This document shows positions 44,497-51,642 of a stretch of 64,000 bases of DNA, piece after piece (within the stretch, counting starts at the first letter, position 1; every line of letters starts with the position of its first letter). The notes under the pieces were generated by a model. That model was not told where the DNA came from. It made no database searches and saw only the letters and a program-made list of their open reading frames with translations. The stretch is from Cernens ardua. Lineage in GTDB: Bacteria > Pseudomonadota > Gammaproteobacteria > Pseudomonadales > Halomonadaceae. The stretch lies in contig NZ_JBPCZH010000006.1 of assembly GCF_051251085.1 (NCBI RefSeq), positions 1-64,000 of the forward strand. The letters run 5' to 3'. The position numbers and the translations under genes are program-made.

Positions 44497-46011
44497 ATGA
44501 GAACTGATCCTGCGGCAGCTGTGAACACGACAAGAATGACACCTACGCCGACAACTCTGCCCTCTTCCACCGGTTCTTCAGGTCATTCTGGCGGCAGTGC
44601 TGGTATGTCACCCGATGATTACTTGAACAGTGCGTTGGGGTCGGGCTCATCTGGCAATTCAGGCACTACATCAGGAAGCGCAACCACTCAGGGGCAAATG
44701 TCCTTTGCTCAAGTGCTGACAGTGCTTAATCGCCATTTGGGGTTGTTGAGCAGTCATGGTGACAATAAAAAACAACTTGAAAAGATCCTGAAAGACAAGA
44801 ATACGCCCGACGATGAAAAAGCAGCACTTCGGACAGTACTGAACAATCCATCCTACTTCGCGAAACTGGATGGCGGGAACCAGAAGGGAGACCAAAGCGG
44901 TAAACATCTGGATGGCAAATTCAGCTCCAAGGATGTTCATGCCATGATGCAGAAAGATACGGCAGCGCAAAAGCTTCAGAGCAGTGAAGCTGAAAGCTAT
45001 ACGCATAACTATGTGCCGTCTGATGCACCTCCCGGGGCATTGCCGCGTGAAATGAGCGAAAATGATGCCATGCGAGAGCTTTTCAACTTTTCGCAAAGCT
45101 TGCCAAAAAATCTGGATCTCAGCACTTTGCAGAAAATTGCAGACGGCACTCAGAAAGGTGACAAGGCTCCCCCACAATTACAGACCGCTGCCCAGTATTT
45201 TGTTAACCATCCCGCTCAGTGGAGCGCTTTCACTCATGGCGCCAAAAACGGCAAGATCTCCACTGACCGAATGTCTGATCTGGCTGCACAACAAGTGAAA
45301 TTTTCACCACAGGAGCAGCAAGCCTTACAGACATTACAAAACAATCAGGATATTTTCTTCCAGCATGGTGGCATTACCAAAAGCAAACTGGATGATATCG
45401 CCAATGACAGTAGTTATAGCCAGGATGTAAGAAATGCAGCAACGTTGTTGGCTCAACCCCACTCCATGCTCTTCGAGATGCTGGATAACGGCAAGCACGG
45501 TGCCGGAGGGAATGCATGGGATGTAGCCAACGATGGTAATATCAGCAAGGGTGACCTGGCTGCATTCATGAAACACACTCAAGACCAGACGGCTGCTCCG
45601 GATACACTGTCCATTCTGGGAGGGGGCTTTAATTCCTCCTCTGCCAGTGATATGGAAACGGGACAGGAAACTCAACCCGATGCTAAAAAAGAAAAAGGCG
45701 GTGGCTTCAAAAAATTCCTTGAAGGTTTGGGAGAAGCAGCCCTTGCTGTTGTCTCGTTCATCATCCCCGGCGGTGAAGAGCTCGGCGGATTGGCAGATGC
45801 CAGTATTGATGCTGCAACAGATGCAGCGCTAGGCGCAGGCTCGACGGCTGCCAAAGGCGCCGCTTCGATTGCCAAGGAAGGCCTCAAGCAAGGTATTGAT
45901 GAGGGAGAGAACCAGGCTGAATCCGCCATTGATAATCAAATTCAGGGAGGCAGTGACGATTCTTCTTCCTATGATGATCAAGGTGTCTCTTCAGTATATG
46001 CTCAATCCTGA
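44497..46011 (+). CDS. HrpF/NolX-like candidate translocator
   Basis: A 504-residue acidic protein with three or more repeat modules of the HrpF/PopF/NolX type, each an LxxPxxFxxLD or YFVNHPAQWSAF helix followed by an EF-hand-like loop (GKISTDRM, DVANDGNISKGDL). The C-terminal part has a hydrophobic stretch near 410-460 (EAALAVVSFIIPGGEELGG), as expected for a pore-forming translocator, and an acidic Asp/Ser tail. HrpF/NolX proteins are secreted and insert into the host membrane. CGGAG lies seven bases before the ATG. It follows the thaumatin-like gene by 142 bases and may share its hrp-box transcript. Confidence 0.75.
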   Translation: MRTDPAAAVNTTRMTPTPTTLPSSTGSSGHSGGSAGMSPDDYLNSALGSGSSGNSGTTSGSATTQGQMSFAQVLTVLNRHLGLLSSHGDNKKQLEKILKDKNTPDDEKAALRTVLNNPSYFAKLDGGNQKGDQSGKHLDGKFSSKDVHAMMQKDTAAQKLQSSEAESYTHNYVPSDAPPGALPREMSENDAMRELFNFSQSLPKNLDLSTLQKIADGTQKGDKAPPQLQTAAQYFVNHPAQWSAFTHGAKNGKISTDRMSDLAAQQVKFSPQEQQALQTLQNNQDIFFQHGGITKSKLDDIANDSSYSQDVRNAATLLAQPHSMLFEMLDNGKHGAGGNAWDVANDGNISKGDLAAFMKHTQDQTAAPDTLSILGGGFNSSSASDMETGQETQPDAKKEKGGGFKKFLEGLGEAALAVVSFIIPGGEELGGLADASIDAATDAALGAGSTAAKGAASIAKEGLKQGIDEGENQAESAIDNQIQGGSDDSSSYDDQGVSSVYAQS

Positions 46012-46210
46012 TGCTCTGAATCGTTCTTTGACGCAAGACGTGAGAACAGTATATTGAAAAGATATAGAAACAAGGGTTAAGGAAGTAATGGCCGGGGATG
46101 TTGAATATTTGACCGGGGATAGTTTGGGACAGTATTCATCATCCTGCTGTTTTGTTATTTGATCATCGCTTGTTAGAGATAGAAAACGTAATGAAGGGAG
46201 AAAAAAGCGA

Positions 46211-47392
46211 GTGTATATAAGTATGTTATTCGCAGCGCTGTCAGAGCATGCATACATTGGCATCTGCCTGCTCATACTCATGATTCTCTCCCTGTGTTTC
46301 TTTGCTAGAGCCTCTTTTTATGTATTTTTGCTGAAAAAAATAGATAAGCAGTTGGGGGGGCTTTCCAGTAACACGCATGGCAGTACTTTTATCACTCCCA
46401 GTGAATATCAGGAAATATTCTCGGTCGATGCGCACTTGTCGCATCTATGGAGTGAATATCAAAAGACGCTTCATACTCAGTCCACCGATGATGTGAACGG
46501 TTCAAGAAGTGCGACTATACGCGCTACTGTCCCTGCTGAGCTTTTTTTTAGTACCCAGGCCGTTGTCGATCATCGCGTTGGGACTGAGTTCTTCAAGCAT
46601 TTCCCGGGTATTTTTACCGGCATCGGTATTATTGGGACATTTACCAGCCTGATAACGGGTCTACAACACTTTACGCTAAGCAATAACACTGACGTAGTAC
46701 GCCATAGCCTCGAAAACCTGATGCACCTGGTATCAAGTGCGTTCACCATATCGGCCTTTGCGATCACACTGGCAATGATCGTAACCTTCATTGAAAAGTT
46801 TCTAATGTCATCGTTGTACAAGCGAACGGAAAATATTGCTCAGCGTGTGGATCAGAACTTTATTTCCGGAGTAGGTGAAGAATACTTGTCACGACTAGTG
46901 CAAGCTTCGGACAAATCGTCGTTCCAGTTTGATATTTTCAAGGATCAGTTGATTTCCGAACTCGGAAGTACATTACGCGAACTCAAGGACACTCAGCGTG
47001 AATCCTTGAATACGGGTAATCAGGCCATTGAAGCTTCCATAAACAAAAATGTGCAGGATGCTTTACACCCTACCCTGCAACACATTGCCAATACGCTGCA
47101 ATTCATGAGCAAATATCAGCGCGCAGATACCAATAATAATGAATCACTTCAGAAAGTGATGACCGATTTTATATATAAATTGGACAATGTTTTCAGTAGG
47201 CAGCTAAACAGTCTCAATGAACTAAACCAAAAAACGGTAGATAGTATTGAGCAGGTAGTGGTAACACTTAAATCTCTGGAGCAGATCGATACACGAATTA
47301 GTCACATGATGGATGGTACCTATGAATCGGAGAGTAATATTTTCCAATCTGATACGCCTATCCATAGCCGTACTCAAAACAACGATGTATGA
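46211..47392 (+). CDS. zorA: ZorA-like MotA/TolQ/ExbB-type motor protein
   Basis: A 393-residue membrane protein with segments at about 14-40, 133-151 and 173-195. FKHFPGIFTGIGIIGTFTSL is the signature seen in ZorA, the stator ring of the Zorya anti-phage system. A cytoplasmic tail of about 190 residues, largely helical, follows; it is shorter than the long tails of known type I ZorA. The GTG at 46211 has AGGGAG ten bases upstream; an ATG at 46223 is possible. The next gene is zorB-like. No zorC, zorD, zorE or other effector is present. It sits in the same orientation at the right edge of the secretion island. Confidence 0.8.
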   Translation: MYISMLFAALSEHAYIGICLLILMILSLCFFARASFYVFLLKKIDKQLGGLSSNTHGSTFITPSEYQEIFSVDAHLSHLWSEYQKTLHTQSTDDVNGSRSATIRATVPAELFFSTQAVVDHRVGTEFFKHFPGIFTGIGIIGTFTSLITGLQHFTLSNNTDVVRHSLENLMHLVSSAFTISAFAITLAMIVTFIEKFLMSSLYKRTENIAQRVDQNFISGVGEEYLSRLVQASDKSSFQFDIFKDQLISELGSTLRELKDTQRESLNTGNQAIEASINKNVQDALHPTLQHIANTLQFMSKYQRADTNNNESLQKVMTDFIYKLDNVFSRQLNSLNELNQKTVDSIEQVVVTLKSLEQIDTRISHMMDGTYESESNIFQSDTPIHSRTQNNDV

Positions 47393-47451
47393 AGCTTTAT
47401 CACATACAGTGTTATGCGGACGGAATTATTATCAACCGACGGTAAATAATC

Positions 47452-48192
47452 ATGCTGGGTAATCGTATCATCATCAAACGTGGGTCCAGGGACGAAGCGG
47501 AGAAACCTTTCTGGATATCCTATTCAGATATGATGACGGCCTTGATGGTGCTATTCCTGATACTCATGGCAATAACATTGAATGTCGTTACTAGCCATGT
47601 TTCCCATCATGAACAAATGGAACAAAAGCAGCAAAAACTGGAAGGTGAACATCAACAGGAAATAAAGACTGTTATGGAGCACATTGCAAAAGCAGCCAAA
47701 CAGTATAACGGTGTTACTGTTGATCAAAATAACGGGGTCATTGATTTTGGCGACAGAGCTCGCTTTAACTTTGCCAGCTCAGCATTAACTTCAGAACAGG
47801 AAGGCCTGCTCAGGCAATTCGTGCCTGTTATTTTATCAGAAGCAAATAACAAAGCAGGCCAGGATGTAATAAAAAGAGTAGTCGTTGAAGGTTTCACTGA
47901 CAGGAAAGGGACTTATCTCAGCAACCTCAATTTGAGTCTGCAACGCAGTGAACGTGTTTTATGCACGTTGATGTCAACATCCGGCCCGAATCTGCTTAAT
48001 GACAATCAGAAGCTACAGGTTCGAGATCTCTTTCTAGTGGGTGGATACTCCTCAAATGATACCAAGCCAACTGCAGAGGCAAGTCGCCGCGTAGAGATGC
48101 GACTCGACTTCCTGGGTGTAGGGGAACATCGGCCTACTCCAGTACCTACATCAACACTGGCTGGAGAATGTCCACTCCCGGACGCATCATGA
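47452..48192 (+). CDS. zorB: ZorB-like MotB/OmpA-domain motor protein
   Basis: A 246-residue protein with a short cytoplasmic start, then EKPFWISYSDMMTALMVLFL, in which Asp26 sits at the membrane edge as the proton-carrying residue of ZorB/MotB. A periplasmic coiled coil follows, then an OmpA-like peptidoglycan-binding domain (VEGFTDRKGTYLSNLNLSLQRSERV and TAEASRRVEMRLDF, short excerpts). With the preceding gene it would form a proton-driven rotary or linear motor anchored to the cell wall. In Zorya the pair senses phage injection and triggers effectors. Confidence 0.85.
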   Translation: MLGNRIIIKRGSRDEAEKPFWISYSDMMTALMVLFLILMAITLNVVTSHVSHHEQMEQKQQKLEGEHQQEIKTVMEHIAKAAKQYNGVTVDQNNGVIDFGDRARFNFASSALTSEQEGLLRQFVPVILSEANNKAGQDVIKRVVVEGFTDRKGTYLSNLNLSLQRSERVLCTLMSTSGPNLLNDNQKLQVRDLFLVGGYSSNDTKPTAEASRRVEMRLDFLGVGEHRPTPVPTSTLAGECPLPDAS

Positions 48193-48539
48193 ATTGTACC
48201 CCTTCCCGGACGATACATTTATTGTATGGAGCCACGTATACTCCCCCCAAATGTTAAAAGACAACATCGACAAATATCTGCTCACACCATGACAGCCAGG
48301 CTGCCATTTATAGCTGCTTGAGATTATTATTGCTTTAAAGAGTAATGAATAACCTGATGTCGCTCCCCTGGCTATTCTCAAAGACGAAAATGGCAGTGCA
48401 AGATATAAAAATTCTGTCTCCAGCCAATCCTGATGTTAGTCTATATACGTCGTTGCCAGGTGAGCACATCCTGGCATGTTCCATATCAGTGTAGATATCT
48501 CAGATTCGAGTAATACAGCGCCACGCGGAACCCTTCACA
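48193..48539. other. Intergenic right junction of the island
   Basis: A 347-base stretch between zorB and holC with no gene. I looked for tRNA, integrase fragments and direct repeats matching the left junction and saw none. It probably contains the right boundary of the inserted DNA and the holC promoter. Confidence 0.5.
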
Positions 48540-48992
48540 ATGACCCAGATTGATTTCTACGTTTTGTCTCAAACGTCTGTCGAGGCTCGGCTTGAATTCG
48601 CCTGTAAGCTGGCGGAGACCATCTATCGCAAAGGCTACCAGCTTTATATCCATTGCGAAGATGAAGCCGCAGCGCGGGCACTTGATGATCAGTTATGGAT
48701 ATTCCGCCCTGAAAGTTTTGTCCCCCACACATTGACGGGAGGCACGCTGAAAGACACCGACAAGGAAGAGGCGAAAACGCCAGTGGCTATAGGGTGGCAT
48801 GAGGCTCCCCCGATGGGCGTAGAGGTAATGCTCAACCTGCACCCTGATGTACCGGAGTGGTTTTCCCGTTTCGAACGTGTCGCCGAGATAATCAATCAGA
48901 ATCAACAGGTACTGAATGACAAACGGGCATGCTGGCAGCTATATAAACAGCGCGGGTATCCAGTCAAGGCTCACCAGATAAAACCGCAATAA
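48540..48992 (+). CDS. holC: DNA polymerase III chi subunit HolC
   Basis: A 150-residue chi subunit, which links the clamp loader to SSB. It begins with TQIDFYVL and contains the family features FACKLAETIYRKGYQLYIHC and LDDQLWIFRPESFVPH (short excerpts). In many gammaproteobacteria it lies directly between pepA and valS; here 28 kb separate it from pepA and two genes separate it from valS. A strong terminator follows at 49052. Confidence 0.95.
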   Translation: MTQIDFYVLSQTSVEARLEFACKLAETIYRKGYQLYIHCEDEAAARALDDQLWIFRPESFVPHTLTGGTLKDTDKEEAKTPVAIGWHEAPPMGVEVMLNLHPDVPEWFSRFERVAEIINQNQQVLNDKRACWQLYKQRGYPVKAHQIKPQ

Positions 48993-49051
48993 GCAGATAC
49001 GTTATCGGTAACAAGGCCAGCAGGAATGTTTGCCGAGCCTGAGAGACAAAG

Positions 49052-49082
49052 GGGCAGCGCACGATTACGCTGCCCTTTTTTT
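49052..49082 (+). terminator. Intrinsic terminator after holC
   Basis: GGGCAGCG at 49052-49059 pairs with CGCTGCCC at 49068-49075, followed by seven Ts. Confidence 0.93.
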
Positions 49083-49150
49083 ATAACTACCCACTTATAA
49101 CGACCCATTTATAGCGGTCGATTTATAACGCCCCGTTTATAACTTCGCTC
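49081..49150. repeat. Five-copy 14-bp tandem repeat
   Basis: The heptamer TTATAAC (TTATAGC in the third copy) starts at 49081, 49095, 49109, 49123 and 49137, an exact 14-base period; the other seven bases of each unit are C-rich and variable. It overlaps the end of the holC terminator T-run and lies in the convergent gap before the AI-2E-family gene. Confidence 0.8.
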
Positions 49151-49241
49151 ACTTCAGTGCTTCACCCTTCATCGCCCTCGCATGGTTTTTCTGTAGTGGA
49201 GGACCAAAAGTGGAGGAGCAAATCAATAAAATACCCTGTTT

Positions 49242-50258
49242 TCAAATTAGCTCGTAATTGCGAAGCTCGATCTTGAGGTAGGCATAGAAAATCGGTGCGG
49301 CGATAAGTCCACCCAATCCGAATATGGACTCCATGACCAACATTGCCAGCAATAATTCCCATGCTCTCGCACTGATACGTCCACCTACTATCCTGGCGTT
49401 GAGCAAGTATTCAAGCTTGTGAATCAGCATCAGGTACACCAACAGGATGAGCCCGATCCAGATAGAGACGGAAAGGCCAACCACGCAGATAAGCGCATTC
49501 GAGATCAGGTTGCCAATCACCGGAAGCAACCCGAAAACGAACGTGAGGAGTACCAGTGTTTTGGCAAGGGGAATGTGTTCACCTGCCAGCGGCATTATCA
49601 CCAAAAGCACGATACCGCTGAGGATAGTGTTTACCAGAGATATCTTGATCTGAGCAAAAACTATGCGGTGAAATGCATCGGCCAACCGCTCAACACGGGT
49701 TTGCAAAGCCCTGGCCAGTGGTTTCATCGTGCTTTTGTCAGGCGAAGGAATGACAGCAACGACTGCCCCCAACACCATACCCATCAGGATAGCGACCAGC
49801 AGGTGCAAGGTTTCCCTACCCCATAGGCGTAATTGGCCGACATGTTCACGAGCCCAATGTTGGGCCATTTGATAAAGATCAGCCGATGAACTGGGCAGGT
49901 GATTAGTGATGACGCTCGGCAACTGACTGCGTGCCTTGTCGATCACGTTCAGCAACTGTGTCAAGCGGTCACTTGGATCATTGACTTCATGCAAAATCAG
50001 ATTGAAGGCACCCGTGAAGATCCCTCCCAATGCACCTAGCACAACAATCACCAGAACAGCCACGGCCAACGGGCGACCGAATCGCGACGATACGCGTGTT
50101 TCGATAAAACGAGCCAGGTTATTGATGACCTCGAAAACCAGCAGGCCCGCCAATAAAGGTGCCAGCAAGTGAAAAGGCATGATGAGTATCAGTGTGATCG
50201 CCATCAATAACAGACTGGCCAATTCAACACGCGAGACAGGCAACGGTTTCAAGGTCAT
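49242..50258 (-). CDS. AI-2E family transporter (PerM-like permease)
   Basis: A 338-residue inner membrane protein with about seven to eight hydrophobic segments and the AI-2E/PerM family layout: two N-terminal segments (LILIMPFHLLAPLLAGLLVF), a central amphipathic stretch and C-terminal segments ending in GGLIAAPIFYAYLK. Substrates in the family include autoinducer-2 and sodium/proton, and cannot be told from the sequence. It points away from its SDR neighbour and faces holC. Confidence 0.9.
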   Translation of the reverse strand: MTLKPLPVSRVELASLLLMAITLILIMPFHLLAPLLAGLLVFEVINNLARFIETRVSSRFGRPLAVAVLVIVVLGALGGIFTGAFNLILHEVNDPSDRLTQLLNVIDKARSQLPSVITNHLPSSSADLYQMAQHWAREHVGQLRLWGRETLHLLVAILMGMVLGAVVAVIPSPDKSTMKPLARALQTRVERLADAFHRIVFAQIKISLVNTILSGIVLLVIMPLAGEHIPLAKTLVLLTFVFGLLPVIGNLISNALICVVGLSVSIWIGLILLVYLMLIHKLEYLLNARIVGGRISARAWELLLAMLVMESIFGLGGLIAAPIFYAYLKIELRNYELI

Positions 50259-50489
50259 GTAAGCGTCTTCGTAAAGTTAAAATTGTTCATAGAATACATG
50301 TGATCAACAACCCCAAAATCAGCAGTATATTCATGACAAGAAATATTTAGAGGCAGTATTTGACACCTTTTTAATCATCAATGCCATCGAATATCCCTCG
50401 CCAAGAGCAGAAAACAAGTCTGAAACAAGAAAAGAGGGCTGCCTACGCTATGTTGGGGCTCATCTCATCCTCATTCGATTAAAACGTTT

Positions 50490-51338
50490 TTACTCTTTGG
50501 GATAATCGGTAGCAATACTCACTTCACGCCAATCATCAATTTCTCTGAGCGTTTCATGTAGTCGTTTTGACACCGCATCCACACCAAAATTGCCTAATAC
50601 CAAATGCAGGGGGGGATTCGGCTCATCGACCAATTTGATCATCGCACTAGCCGCTCTGACTGGATCGCCTGCCTGCTTGCCGCTGCCATCAGACGTAGCA
50701 GCAAGTCGCTTACCCACGGTGTCAGAATATTCGTGAATCGCGGTTTTGGTCTGGCGCAATGATCGGCCGGCCCAATCCGTTCTAAAAGGCCCGGGTTCTA
50801 CGCATGTGACCTTGATACCCAGGTGATCCACTTCAGCAGAAAGAGCACTGGAAAAGCCTTCAACGGCATGTTTAGTGGCAGCATAATAGCCTGAACCGGC
50901 AAACCCAACGAGGCCAGCCACTGAGGTGATGTTCAGGATATGTCCACTACGCTCCTTGCGCATCGTCGGTAATACCGCACGTGTCAGCGCAAACAAACCA
51001 AAGACATTGGCATCGAACTGAGCCCGAATTTCCCGCTCATCGCCCTCTTCAATAGAGCTTTGATAGCCATAACCTGCATTATTGACCAACACATCGATAC
51101 GGCCGAAACGAGATAACGTCTGGCGAACAGTATTTTCGATGGAGGACGCATCGGTCACATCCAATTCAAGCCCTAGTACATGATGCCCGTGGCCTTGAAT
51201 AAGGTCGGCGATCTGATCAGGTTTACGTGCAGTAACGACCACATTTTCATTTCGCTCAATTAGCTGTTTAGCCAGCTCACGGCCAAATCCTGTAGAACAT
51301 CCTGTCACTAGCCATACGCGCTTTTGTTTGTCGCTCAT
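50490..51338 (-). CDS. Short-chain dehydrogenase/reductase
   Basis: A 282-residue classical SDR with VTGCSTGFGRELAK at the nucleotide site, NNAGYG near residue 88, the catalytic Ser in NITSVAGLVG, YYAATKHA with the YxxxK pair, and a longer C-terminus. The TGCSTGFG variant is typical of a subgroup of uncharacterised oxidoreductases. The substrate is unknown. It is divergent from valS. Confidence 0.9.
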   Translation of the reverse strand: MSDKQKRVWLVTGCSTGFGRELAKQLIERNENVVVTARKPDQIADLIQGHGHHVLGLELDVTDASSIENTVRQTLSRFGRIDVLVNNAGYGYQSSIEEGDEREIRAQFDANVFGLFALTRAVLPTMRKERSGHILNITSVAGLVGFAGSGYYAATKHAVEGFSSALSAEVDHLGIKVTCVEPGPFRTDWAGRSLRQTKTAIHEYSDTVGKRLAATSDGSGKQAGDPVRAASAMIKLVDEPNPPLHLVLGNFGVDAVSKRLHETLREIDDWREVSIATDYPKE

Positions 51339-51553
51339 GAATTTCTCCAGACACTAATGTGTTGTAGGGTTCATTCCATGGGGCACTGTTGCCATTCATG
51401 AAATGTGTTGAGCATCCGTTAATACGCATACCAATGTAGTCTCTATCGGTATAGAAAGACAAAATTTCAAGGCAAAAGGGTAATAACACCTACCTCTTGG
51501 CGAGAAGAATACCCACAAGCGTGCAAGATGCGTATAATTGTAAGCATTATTAA

Positions 51554-51602
51554 CAGGGCCCTGCTCAGATGATCTGGGCGCTTACCCTGCTCTTTTTTTA
51601 TC
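51554..51602 (+). promoter_or_regulatory. Candidate attenuator-like hairpin in the valS leader
   Basis: CAGGG at 51554-51558 can pair with CCCTG at 51585-51589, with CAGAT/ATCTG nested inside (51566-51576), followed by CTCTTTTTTTATCTTTTT. This is an intrinsic-terminator shape directly upstream of the valS start, as in attenuated synthetase genes. Confidence 0.45.
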
Positions 51603-51642
51603 TTTTTCGTTTTAATGGATCGTGAGTCGCCGCATGGAACCT

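Noticed and set aside
48193..48539. tRNA or attachment site at the right edge of the island
   Set aside because: No cloverleaf-like sequence and no repeat shared with the left junction was seen.
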